Of a stretch of 64,000 nt of DNA, positions 1 to 8,520 are shown one piece after another. The position numbers were made by a program, and so were the translations under genes. Position 1 is the first letter of the stretch. Every line of letters starts with the position of its first letter. The notes beneath the pieces are model-generated. The model was not told the origin of the DNA and made no database searches. It worked only from the letters and a program-made list of their open reading frames with translations. The stretch is taken from positions 309,110-373,109 of the forward strand of contig NZ_FMZI01000005.1 in NCBI RefSeq assembly GCF_900101505.1, read 5' to 3'. The DNA comes from Antarctobacter albus. Lineage in GTDB: Bacteria; Pseudomonadota; Alphaproteobacteria; Rhodobacterales; Rhodobacteraceae.

Positions 1-1013
1 TTCACAACGCCCGACAGGACATCCACCGAGACGCTTGGCTCACCCGGGGGCAGGATGGCCGACACCGTGCGCGCCGACGGCGCCGTGCCCGATACGCCCC
101 CACCCGTTCCGGCCCCGGCGCCGCCCTGACCGCCAACGGCAATCACGACATCCGCCGCATCGGTCAGGCCAGACGGATCCTGCACCGTGCAGCTGAACCG
201 CACCTCGCCCGAGGATTGCGCCGGATCGCGGGCAAAGCGCACGGTCTGGTCATCCCGCACGATGCCCGGCGCGTCGCAACCGGCGATGGTGATCGGGTCG
301 CCATCGGGATCACTGTCATTGGCGACGACGTTCACATCGACAAAAACCACGCCGTCCGGCAGCACGCCCCGGTCTTCCTGTGCGATCGGCGCGTTGCAGG
401 CCCGCAGGCCGAAGTCGCACAAAAGCGCAGGACCGAAAAGTAAAGCCAGAAGCCCAAGCAAGAGCAGCAACAGCGCGAGCCCGCCGAACAACAGCCGCTT
501 GCGGTTGCGGCCCGCGTCATCCGGCCCCCCCGCGACGGGCTTGTCCTTTTTCGGGATCTTGATGCTGCGCAGATCCAGAGACGCGCCATCGGACTGGAAC
601 CCCCACAGCGTGACCACAGGCGCGCCATCGACAATCCAGATCGCATCCCGGCTGGGCACGCGAAAGGCCTTTTCCAACGCCAGCGCGATGTTGCGATTGT
701 TGCTGTCGCCACTGTCGGCAAGCCCCTGGCGAAATGCCTCGATCTCGTTGACGATGGCTTCGATCCGGCCGTCGATCTCCTTGCGGGTGTCGGGCCGCTG
801 GTCGGCGTATTTCACCGCCGTCTTGTAATCCTCGGTGTAGAAATCGATCCGGTCGTCGCCGACGGCCTCGGGCATGGCGAAAAAGGTCTGCGCATCTTTG
901 GACAGGCGCATCTTGAAGGCGGTCTCGAACTGCTGGAACAGCTGCATGACATTGCGTTCGGACCATCCGATCCCTGAAACGCGCGACCTTGGCTCGGATG
1001 TCAGCAGTTTCAT
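1..1013 (-). CDS. Single-pass membrane protein with exterior Ig/cadherin-like domain (3' end beyond window)
   Basis: I do not recognise this gene by name. It reads from an ATG at 1013 and runs off the left edge, with 337 codons visible. About 165 soluble residues (start MKLLTSEPRSRVSGIG) are followed by a basic stretch, a Leu-rich membrane segment near residues 170-195, and an exterior part. The exterior part holds a VNVVANDSDPDGDP motif typical of cadherin/VCBS-like beta-sandwich repeats, paired cysteines (CDFGLRAC; later AGC and FSC) and a Gly-rich linker. Layout matches the gene just upstream (1026-2549), so the two look like diverged copies. It lies 12 bp downstream of that gene and is last visible in the srfB-srfC operon. 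A cytoplasmic domain coupled to an exterior binding domain suggests a sensor or anchor; that is inference. Confidence 0.7.
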   Translation of the reverse strand, partial: MKLLTSEPRSRVSGIGWSERNVMQLFQQFETAFKMRLSKDAQTFFAMPEAVGDDRIDFYTEDYKTAVKYADQRPDTRKEIDGRIEAIVNEIEAFRQGLADSGDSNNRNIALALEKAFRVPSRDAIWIVDGAPVVTLWGFQSDGASLDLRSIKIPKKDKPVAGGPDDAGRNRKRLLFGGLALLLLLLGLLALLFGPALLCDFGLRACNAPIAQEDRGVLPDGVVFVDVNVVANDSDPDGDPITIAGCDAPGIVRDDQTVRFARDPAQSSGEVRFSCTVQDPSGLTDAADVVIAVGGQGGAGAGTGGGVSGTAPSARTVSAILPPGEPSVSVDVLSGVV

Positions 1014-1025
1014 CGGGTCTAATCC

Positions 1026-2549
1026 TTACTTGTCCAAATCCGGGGTCGGCGCCGGAGGGGCACCGGAAATGCGGCCGTCTGTGGTGATCCGGGCAGTCCC
1101 GCCGCCCGGCGCCCTGTCCGGTGCACTGTCGTCCAGCGCCGCGTCTCCGGGCACCAGGATCACCGAGACCGGCGCCTGCGCGGTCAGCCCGTCGCCGTCG
1201 CTGATGACACAACTGAGGCGCAGGCCAAAGGTAGACGTGCGAGGCACCTGTGCGTCGGTCAGAACGATCCGCGTTCCATCCCCGGACACCGCGACCGTCA
1301 GGTCGCCGCGCTGCGCCGGTTCGCAAGAGGCGATCCGCAGCCCGGCACGTCCCGCATCGTCGAGATCGTTGCGCAAGGGCGCCAGCCGATGTTGACCGCT
1401 GGGGTCGCCACGCAGCAGGAACCGGTCGGCGCAGGCGATGGGCGGGTTCGTCCCATCCCCAAGCGGCGTCTCGGGGTAGCGCCCGGACTGGCAAGCCTCG
1501 GCGTCCGTCTGGCGTGGTCCTGAGGGTGGCGTATCGGGATCCGGGTCGGCCAACGTGCGCGGCACCTCCGGTTTTTCCCGCGGCGTCACATCGATGGGCG
1601 GCTTCTGAGCCTTCGGCGGTTGATCCCCCTCGGGCGGCTCAACGGGAACCTGAGGCTCCGGCTCTTCCTTGGGCGTTTCAGGATCGGCACTGACGGTCAG
1701 CAGGCTGGTCTGGACGGCACGCCCATCCCCCGGGTCGATCCGGCAGGTCCAGACGGTCGGGGCACCATCGGGCAGCGCGCTGCGCAGGACCGTCACCCTG
1801 CCATCCGTCGCGCCGGGCAGCGCCGACACACCGTCGCACCCCGCAAGGCGGGCGCTGGCGGGCAGGTCGTCATTGGCGAAAAGTGCAACCTCGCCTTGTG
1901 TTTCGCCCGCGGCCAGGTGCAATCGGTCGTCGCGCAGCACGATCGGCTCTGGCCCTTCGTCACGAAAGAAAAGGAAATAGACCAGAACCGCCAGCAAGAG
2001 GAGCAAAAGCAACGCCAGCCACCACGGCCAGCGACGGCTCGCAGGGTCGGTCTCCGGGTCGCCGACGCGCTCTGTCTCCGGTCCCGGCCCTCCTGCAGGC
2101 TCTGCCGGGTCCTCGTCCTCGGGTCCCTTGGCCCCGGCACCGTCCAACCGCAGTTCGGACTCCACGACATCGGTACTGGCCGGATCCGGCGCCAGCCCGG
2201 CGGCCTCTGCCCCGCCCCACATTGCGTGGCTGGTAGAGACCGGCAGGCTGAATGAAACCTCTCCCCCCTGCGCCGTCCGCAGGTTCAGAGTGACCGGGAC
2301 CCCCGGTTCCAGGTTCATCGCCATTTCCGGCGGGATCAGGACACCGACAGATCCCTTTTCCAGCTGCTCCGCCGGGCGGAACACCTCTTCGTGGCGTTCC
2401 GAGGTCCAGTCATCGTCCTTGGCATAAAGCCGGGTGTCCTGAGAGCCGGTGCGGGTGATCGACCACGCCGCCACCTCGCCCTCGGGAGCCTCGACCACCG
2501 CGAAGAGGCCCAGGCCATCATCCGTCTCTATGTCGAAAAGCCTGGTCAC
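1026..2549 (-). CDS. Single-pass membrane protein with two exterior Ig-like domains
   Basis: This 507-residue protein belongs to no family I can name. Residues 1-110 form a soluble beta-rich domain (FAVVEAPEGEVAAWS). An acidic Pro-rich linker leads to a membrane helix at about 173-195 (WPWWLALLLLLLLAVLVYF). Outside are two Cys-paired beta-sandwich-like segments separated by a long Pro/Glu-rich spacer (PEEPEPQVPVEPPEG). The start is GTG at 2549, because no in-frame ATG follows near the N-terminus and the gene begins 4 bp after the SrfC stop, so translation is probably coupled. Its architecture copies the neighbour at 1-1013. It is probably the membrane partner of SrfB/SrfC; a peptidoglycan or ligand-binding exterior is possible but not shown. 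Confidence 0.75.
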   Translation of the reverse strand: MTRLFDIETDDGLGLFAVVEAPEGEVAAWSITRTGSQDTRLYAKDDDWTSERHEEVFRPAEQLEKGSVGVLIPPEMAMNLEPGVPVTLNLRTAQGGEVSFSLPVSTSHAMWGGAEAAGLAPDPASTDVVESELRLDGAGAKGPEDEDPAEPAGGPGPETERVGDPETDPASRRWPWWLALLLLLLLAVLVYFLFFRDEGPEPIVLRDDRLHLAAGETQGEVALFANDDLPASARLAGCDGVSALPGATDGRVTVLRSALPDGAPTVWTCRIDPGDGRAVQTSLLTVSADPETPKEEPEPQVPVEPPEGDQPPKAQKPPIDVTPREKPEVPRTLADPDPDTPPSGPRQTDAEACQSGRYPETPLGDGTNPPIACADRFLLRGDPSGQHRLAPLRNDLDDAGRAGLRIASCEPAQRGDLTVAVSGDGTRIVLTDAQVPRTSTFGLRLSCVISDGDGLTAQAPVSVILVPGDAALDDSAPDRAPGGGTARITTDGRISGAPPAPTPDLDK

Positions 2550-2553
2550 GCGG

Positions 2554-5160
2554 TCAGGCCTTGCTGTCCGTCATGGCCTGGATCAGCCCCCCCAGTTCCG
2601 CGTTGGCCGCCAGATCCACTCCGGACAGGCCATCATCGGTCCGCGCATTGCTCTCGGACAGGTTCTTGAAGGCCCAGGCCCAGTGCTGCGCCATCTTGAC
2701 GGCGCGCGGTTCGGCCGTCTTGGGCAGGTCGGGAACACCGCCGTCGGGCGTGACGGGGCGGTCGAAAAGCGGGGTCCGCGCCTTGTCCTTGAGCGTCAGT
2801 TCGCCCGCCTCGTAGCCCAGCTGGTTGACGAAGTGGTTCACCGTCAGCGAGGCCATGCGCGCCTTGTGCGGGATCAACCGTTCGGAGGAGCGCGGGAACT
2901 GCGAGGCATCGCGCGAGGTCTGGGCCACCTTGTCGGCCAGACCGGCGCGCTGCGCACCCTCGCGCATCTCGTTGAACATGGTTTCCAGGTTCTCGGGCGA
3001 GATGTTCAGGTAGCGCGACACGCGCGGGTTCTCCAGCACGGCCTGCAACTGATCGGACCATGTGCTGAGGACGCGATCGGCAAAGACATCGTGCCGTTCC
3101 TTGGGCATCTCGGGCGCCTCGTCCTCGGCAATGTCCTCGTCGTCGTCGTCAAAGATGGCGTCCCAACCATCGTCTTCCTTGCGCACGACGGCGGGGCCGG
3201 TATCGGGATCCTCGCGCTCCAACTGGCGCAGGATGCCTTTCAGGCTGCGCTCCGACATGTAGCACATCAGGAGGAATTCGCCGAATTTCTGTTGCAGGGC
3301 ACAGGCGCGCACGTCCTGCAGTGCCGCGCGCACCGCCCTGGAGCGTTCCTTGAACACCCGTTCCGCATCGCCGTCGGCATGGAACTCTCTCAACAGCCGC
3401 TCCAGCCGCTGCTGGAACTCCGCGAACTCGCGTTGGAGCTGATCGCGTTTGAAGCCTTCATGGCAGACGCTTTGGAGGTTCGAGATCAGGTAGGTGCGGC
3501 CGCCGTCGTTCAGCTCCAGCATCTCGTTCCAGGCCCTGTCGGGCTCGCGGAAATGCTGGCTGACCTTGGCCGATGTCGTGACCGCCTCGCGCAGGGCCTT
3601 GAAGACCTCTGTGTGATGCGTGTCAAAGCCGGTCTCTTCGAACTCTGGCGTGTTCTTTTCGCCCCGGCTGAGGATGCCCGTGGAAGGCTGGCTGGTGTTT
3701 CGCAGCCAGTACATGTTGCGGAACTGGCTGCCCGGTTGCCATTCGCGCACCCAGGACATCGACGCCGCACCGGATTCCGCCTCGTCGCCGCTGCGCGCGC
3801 CGCCGAACCGTTCCAGCATGGAATGCATCCGGTCCTCGAGCATGTTGACCGCATCGCGCGAGGCGATGTTGAAGGTCAGGTCCGCCTTGGTGGCAACGAA
3901 AAACAGTGCGCAGGGCTGATCCGCGCGGGCCTGTGGGGTCTTGCCGTGGGTCACGGTGATCCAGCGTTCGATCATCCCGGCCAGCGGGCCGACCTCTTGC
4001 GGACCGTCCCCGACACAGAGCAGCATCGCCGTCAGCTCTCGGTTATCCAGGTAGCGGTCGAAGAGATAGGCCACCTTGCCGCGCACCAACGCCTTGCCCA
4101 CCACGGTCTCGTCGATGGCCTTTTCCTCGCTCCGAGTACGGGCGCCGGGGAAATCCAGCAGGTCGGTTGTGCCGAAGAAATCCGCTGGCGGTTCCTTGAT
4201 GACCACCTTCAGCTCGGTCACCAGGGCCGACAGCGTGGCGTGATCCACCTTGCGGATTTCGCCGCTGTTGGTCCGGATGTTCGCCTCCAGCCCGCTGCCG
4301 TTCCAGATCTGCTGCAGGGCCGACACCAGGATCACGTTGGCCTGCGGGTCAAAAACCTCGGGCGTGGCCCAGCAACGATCCGCGTGGCCCAATTCCTCAA
4401 GCGCCGAGATCATCTTTTCGAAGACTTCGGTGAAATATCTGTTGCGCCCCCAGAACAGGCTGTAGGCGCGCACCCGGTCCGCCACTGCCCCGTGTTCGAG
4501 GATTTCCGAGATACGGCCCCAGTGCGGTTTGAACTGCGCGAAATTCGCGCGGTAGACATCCGGGTGCAACTGGCGTTCCAGGTAGGCCGAAAGATCATAG
4601 GCCCTGTCGCTGCGCGCCGCATCCACCGCCAGGGCGACCTCGCCCAGTGTCGCCTCGATCTCGTCGCCAGAAACCCGTTTCAGGGCATCGCTCTCGAAGT
4701 CCGAAAAATAGGAGTTGCTGAGGATCTTGGCGATGTCCATTTCCGACAGCAGCGACAGCTCGATCGGGTAGTTCGGATCTTCCAGCGTTTCGGTGCTGGT
4801 GAACCGTGTCACCACGCCCGTGGTTTCCTTGCCGCTGACTGCCGGGTTGATGTCCCCGATGAATTTCAGCGTGCGGTCGCCCGCCTTGGCCAGCAGCTGT
4901 TCACCAGGTTTGCTCGCCAAAGAGGAGATCAGGTAGGACTTGCCCGCCTGGCTGGCACCGAACACGCCGACGCACATGCGCCGCTGCGCCGCCCGTTCCA
5001 GGCGGCCCAGTTCGGTTTCCATCAGCACGCATTCACGTTCGACCGGGTCGTGGCGCAGGCCGACGATTTCCGCATGTTTGCGCACCCAGGACTTGTACTT
5101 GCCCGCGATGGCGCGATGCGCCGAGATCGCGCCAACCAATGCCTCCTGAGCCCCCGACAT
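2554..5160 (-). CDS. srfC: SrfC-family putative virulence factor, P-loop GTPase-like
   Basis: 868 residues, the size expected for the SrfC family (first named from Salmonella srfABC, SsrB-regulated genes). GTPase motifs are visible: G1 GASQAGKS near residue 67, a DFPG G3 motif near 333, and TKAD (G4-like) near 423. A long helical C-terminal half has an acidic insert (DDDDEDIAEDEAPE) around residue 660. No signal peptide or membrane helix is seen, so it should be cytoplasmic. The overall layout, an N-terminal GTPase followed by long helices, recalls dynamin-like proteins, but I see no direct proof of membrane remodelling. The ATG at 5160 overlaps the srfB stop as TGATG; a GTG at 5163 is the alternative. 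Close coupling implies a complex with SrfB. Confidence 0.85.
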   Translation of the reverse strand: MSGAQEALVGAISAHRAIAGKYKSWVRKHAEIVGLRHDPVERECVLMETELGRLERAAQRRMCVGVFGASQAGKSYLISSLASKPGEQLLAKAGDRTLKFIGDINPAVSGKETTGVVTRFTSTETLEDPNYPIELSLLSEMDIAKILSNSYFSDFESDALKRVSGDEIEATLGEVALAVDAARSDRAYDLSAYLERQLHPDVYRANFAQFKPHWGRISEILEHGAVADRVRAYSLFWGRNRYFTEVFEKMISALEELGHADRCWATPEVFDPQANVILVSALQQIWNGSGLEANIRTNSGEIRKVDHATLSALVTELKVVIKEPPADFFGTTDLLDFPGARTRSEEKAIDETVVGKALVRGKVAYLFDRYLDNRELTAMLLCVGDGPQEVGPLAGMIERWITVTHGKTPQARADQPCALFFVATKADLTFNIASRDAVNMLEDRMHSMLERFGGARSGDEAESGAASMSWVREWQPGSQFRNMYWLRNTSQPSTGILSRGEKNTPEFEETGFDTHHTEVFKALREAVTTSAKVSQHFREPDRAWNEMLELNDGGRTYLISNLQSVCHEGFKRDQLQREFAEFQQRLERLLREFHADGDAERVFKERSRAVRAALQDVRACALQQKFGEFLLMCYMSERSLKGILRQLEREDPDTGPAVVRKEDDGWDAIFDDDDEDIAEDEAPEMPKERHDVFADRVLSTWSDQLQAVLENPRVSRYLNISPENLETMFNEMREGAQRAGLADKVAQTSRDASQFPRSSERLIPHKARMASLTVNHFVNQLGYEAGELTLKDKARTPLFDRPVTPDGGVPDLPKTAEPRAVKMAQHWAWAFKNLSESNARTDDGLSGVDLAANAELGGLIQAMTDSKA

Positions 5161-7991
5161 CACATCATCCCCCCAAGGTTGAAGCTGCCCGACTCGGCCC
5201 AGTGCACATCCGTCGTCACCATCGTCTGAAGGTTCATCCGCACAAGGCCACGCGGCAGGTCTTCCTTGTTGCCATCGACGATGGCCTCGATCTCGAACAG
5301 TTTTTCCAACGGGTCATCCTCTGGCCGCAGCCGCGTCAGAGTCACGTCCATCACAGAGGGCGGGTCTCGTTCCAGGTTCGACTTGGACAGGGTCACGTTG
5401 TACAGCATCGTTGCCGGCCAGCGATCCAGGTCCAGCTGACGAAAGCCCAGCGCGACCGGCGGGTGACAGCGGAACACCGCGTCCTCGATTGACTGGTCGT
5501 CCTGCTCCATGTCCACGTTGCGGAACAACAGCTGATCCTCGCGGATGCGGCCCTGGTTCATCTGGCCGATGTAACGCGCGGTCGACCGCATGGTCAGCTC
5601 GCTGGTGCGCATGTGGAAATCGTTCAGCTGCCCCTCGGACAGGGCGCAGATCATCGCGCCGACGGCGGCACAGGTCTTGGGGTCGCCGATCTCGTCGTTG
5701 AAGTTGCGGAACGGATACCAGGCGCCGACCTCGTAGTCATGCATGGTCACGATCCGTTCGGGCATGACCGGCATCCGCTGGGCGATCATCGCCCGCAGGG
5801 CCGGGAACCGCGAAGGCCGCCCGGCAAGCAGCATGAAATCGCAGTCGAAATAATAGGTCGCCTCGGCCAGGCAGTCGATGAAGGGCTCCATGACCTTGTA
5901 GACCGTGTGTGTCAGTTGCGCCGAGGTGACGGAGAAAGAAAAGCCCGAAAGGTCGACCGGCTCCGCCAGCCCGTCGATCTCGCAGATGTGGTCCAGCACT
6001 TCGCGCGTGGGCTGGGTCTCGCCAAAGACGCGGTCCCAGGATGCGCTCAGCTGCAGGTCCTCGCCGAACCTGTCACTGCCCTCGTGCGCCTCCAGCAGCC
6101 AGTAGGCGAAGGGCGTCAACACCTGTTGCGAGAACTGCTGGCGCCGGATCAGGCGTTTCGCGCTTTCTCCTGCCCTGACCGCGCCCAGGCGCGAGACGAC
6201 AAAGTTCTTGGCCCCCGGAACATCCTGTTTCGCCAGGTATTCCGTCAGCGCCGGAATCACGTGGTTCTCGATCACCGCCTTGACGATGTCGTCACCGGCA
6301 CATTGAAAGCCTTCGCGGAATTCCTGCCTGGGCGTGAGGGAGCGTTCATCGTTCCGGTAGGAACTGATGATCAGGTCCGAGGTCCCGCCACCGATGTCCA
6401 GACTGACGATCCGCAAGGGACGGTCGCGGGCCTCGGGGCGCGACGAGGCATACATGAACGACGCCGTGTCCCCAAAGAACCGCTCCACCACCTCGTTGTA
6501 GACAAAGACCGCCTGCGTGGCAGAGGCCTCGTCCCACTGCATCTGCAGCTTGGGTTGCGTGTCGGGCGCAAAGTTCAGCCCCTGCCAGACTTCCTTGATC
6601 GCGGTTTCGACGCGGCGACGCAGGATAGAGCGTTCCGGACGCGTCATCGCCGTCGGCATGGTCAGCACGATGCGGCGCAGGCGCCGGGCCTGCAACTGCT
6701 GCCCCTGCTTTTCACGACGTGACGGACTGTTGATCTCGCGCAGGACCTGCAACAGCAGTTCCATCAGGAAGAAGGTCATGACCGAAGAGCGCGAAAAACT
6801 CGCCGTCACCGCCGGCAGCGCGTCTGGCACATCGGCCAGGTATTCACCGTCCGCGGCGAAGTTGCGGAAATAGCCGCCGGTGTCCAGAGCGCTGTCCTCG
6901 GATTCGCGCCCGCCCGAATTGAACCGCCATTCGACGGAAACCGGCGTTCGGCTCCAGAGATAGCGTTTCGGGCTGGACATGCCGGTAACGCCATTGACGC
7001 TGCTGTATTCATGCGACAGGCGCACGGCCTCGTCGCCGATCCGCACCGCCGAGGGCCACTGGAACGCCGACCGACGCCCGGTCAGCCGCGACAGGTTGGC
7101 AGGCCCGAAGAAGGGTTTGCAGAATTCCACCCGGCTTTCGAAGGGACGATTGTGCACCTGGTCGGGTTGCGAGATGTCGCGGAATTCCAGCGGATAGCTG
7201 CGGGTCAGGTCGACATGCGGTTCGCGCTCGTCATCCTCGATCAGCAGGCCGAAGGTCCGCGAGTTGCCGATGTCCAGCACCAGGTCCACGTCGATCGGGC
7301 GGTGGGTGGAGTCGGCTGTATTGTCGATGAAGCGGCAGCGCGGGAAATCGACCGTCTCGGATGAGCCGAAGGAATAGAGCAGCGCCAGGTAGTTGGCCAG
7401 CGCCTTGCGATTGCGGATCTCTTCCGCCTCGGGGTTGATCCGTTCGGGGCGCACCCAGCTTTTCTTGATCCAGTCCCCGACCCAGCGTTGTTCAAAGAAG
7501 GTGCGGATGCCCTCGTGGTCCTTCGGCACCCCAAAGGTCGTCTCGCCCGCCACCACGTCGCTTTCGACCGGCATGAGCGAGGCGATACGGTTGAGCTCGT
7601 CCCCTTCCAGCGCGCGTCCGGATTCGTGCTCGCCCAGTGTGGTATCGAAAACCAGCACGATCTTGACGTCCGCGGACCGCTGCTTGCGCGGGAAATAGGC
7701 CCGCGCCCAGTTCAATGGTCCTGTCCTGTCATTGCGAAAGAACGGCAAGGGCAGCCATTGCCCGGCAAAGTCCCGCAACGCGGCCTCGACGCTGCCGGAC
7801 ACCTGGTCATCGTCTGCGACGGGACGCCCGGACTCGTCGATGTAGCTTTCCCCGTCCTCGTGCAATTGCAGGCGGGAAAACCGCAGGGTCCGTTCCTCGC
7901 GCACGACGGAAAACCGGATGCTGCGAAAGTCTTTTACATTAAACTCAAAATCGAAAAACTGAATTCCGGAATTTGGCACAAGCCTAAACAT
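5160..7991 (-). CDS. srfB: SrfB-family protein, Hsp70/actin-fold ATPase-like
   Basis: 943 residues, matching the SrfB virulence-factor family. Sugar-kinase/Hsp70/actin-fold signatures are present: phosphate-1 loop LDIGNSRTFG near residue 238, phosphate-2 loop SLDIGGGTSDLI near 530, and an adenosine-type loop LLAGRPSRFPAL near 720. A roughly 230-residue N-terminal domain precedes the ATPase core and a beta-rich tail of about 200 residues follows. No export signal is seen. AGGAGA lies 10 nt before the ATG. It opens the minus-strand arm and overlaps srfC by 1 bp. In enterobacteria srfB and srfC are also neighbours, and a tripartite SrfABC toxin has been proposed in Xenorhabdus. The role here is unknown; an ATP-driven partner of the SrfC GTPase is the simplest reading. 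Confidence 0.88.
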   Translation of the reverse strand: MFRLVPNSGIQFFDFEFNVKDFRSIRFSVVREERTLRFSRLQLHEDGESYIDESGRPVADDDQVSGSVEAALRDFAGQWLPLPFFRNDRTGPLNWARAYFPRKQRSADVKIVLVFDTTLGEHESGRALEGDELNRIASLMPVESDVVAGETTFGVPKDHEGIRTFFEQRWVGDWIKKSWVRPERINPEAEEIRNRKALANYLALLYSFGSSETVDFPRCRFIDNTADSTHRPIDVDLVLDIGNSRTFGLLIEDDEREPHVDLTRSYPLEFRDISQPDQVHNRPFESRVEFCKPFFGPANLSRLTGRRSAFQWPSAVRIGDEAVRLSHEYSSVNGVTGMSSPKRYLWSRTPVSVEWRFNSGGRESEDSALDTGGYFRNFAADGEYLADVPDALPAVTASFSRSSVMTFFLMELLLQVLREINSPSRREKQGQQLQARRLRRIVLTMPTAMTRPERSILRRRVETAIKEVWQGLNFAPDTQPKLQMQWDEASATQAVFVYNEVVERFFGDTASFMYASSRPEARDRPLRIVSLDIGGGTSDLIISSYRNDERSLTPRQEFREGFQCAGDDIVKAVIENHVIPALTEYLAKQDVPGAKNFVVSRLGAVRAGESAKRLIRRQQFSQQVLTPFAYWLLEAHEGSDRFGEDLQLSASWDRVFGETQPTREVLDHICEIDGLAEPVDLSGFSFSVTSAQLTHTVYKVMEPFIDCLAEATYYFDCDFMLLAGRPSRFPALRAMIAQRMPVMPERIVTMHDYEVGAWYPFRNFNDEIGDPKTCAAVGAMICALSEGQLNDFHMRTSELTMRSTARYIGQMNQGRIREDQLLFRNVDMEQDDQSIEDAVFRCHPPVALGFRQLDLDRWPATMLYNVTLSKSNLERDPPSVMDVTLTRLRPEDDPLEKLFEIEAIVDGNKEDLPRGLVRMNLQTMVTTDVHWAESGSFNLGGMM

Positions 7992-8029
7992 GCAAACCGA
8001 ATCTCCTGTTTTCGCAACACGCTCACGAT

Positions 8030-8071
8030 CCTAGGTGACACCCTTGTAGGTCACAAGGGCGCTTGCCTAGG
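8030..8071. promoter_or_regulatory. Composite dyad upstream of srfB
   Basis: A perfect 7-bp inverted repeat CCCTTGT / ACAAGGG (8041-8047 and 8053-8059, 5-nt centre) is bracketed by two CCTAGG palindromes at 8030-8035 and 8066-8071. The whole array is nearly symmetric and begins 38 bp upstream of the srfB start. It may be an operator or an untranslated-leader hairpin. No regulator gene lies beside it. Confidence 0.45.
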
Positions 8072-8484
8072 GTAGCAGCCGCAGCCCCTGCCCCTGATTT
8101 GCCTCGAAAAAGGGCAGCGGGAAGAAGCCGGAGAGTGCGGCGAACGCCCCAGATACGGCCTTTGGGCGACGACGATTTCCAAGCGCGCACCAATCGCCCA
8201 ACACAGGCAGGAATTGTTTACCGATCAGGGACCCGGAACCCTGGGTCCGTTAACCATGATCCACTTTCACCTTTTCCTGACTTGCTGGCGACAAATGGAC
8301 CGGCTTGGCCCTCAAGAACCGCGACCCGGGCGCGACATACCCTGCGCAAGCGACTGCTCCACGGCATATTTTCTTGCCACGCCTCCAACAGGCCTCACCC
8401 CGAAGACCTGCCGCAAAGCAGCGCAAGGCGGTCAGGAATCCCGTTGCTCTTTGGATTGGCCAGACCTAATTTGCCTACTGTTTG

Positions 8485-8495
8485 ATGTAATACAT
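8485..8495. promoter_or_regulatory. Palindrome ATGTAATACAT before the ABC transporter gene
   Basis: Perfect 5+1+5 palindrome centred 31 bp before the TTG start of the plus-strand arm, where a repressor could block the promoter. The regulator is unknown. Confidence 0.35.
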
Positions 8496-8520
8496 AAACG
8501 CATGGCGACCGGAGGCGATT

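Larger units (their letters stand above)
7992..8520. other. Intergenic region between the two divergent srf-cluster arms
   Basis: 529 bp with no convincing gene; open frames here lack ribosome sites and family likeness. It must carry the promoters for both arms. It holds three dyads: a composite one at 8030-8071, GGACCC/GGGTCC at 8229-8248 with an 8-nt spacer, and ATGTA-A-TACAT at 8485-8495. Confidence 0.6.

Noticed and set aside
2449..5229. Long plus-strand open frame antisense to srfC
   Set aside because: It mirrors the srfC coding frame in GC-rich DNA, has biased composition with no domains, and lacks a ribosome site. Similar antisense frames opposite soxA and mgdC were left out for the same reason.
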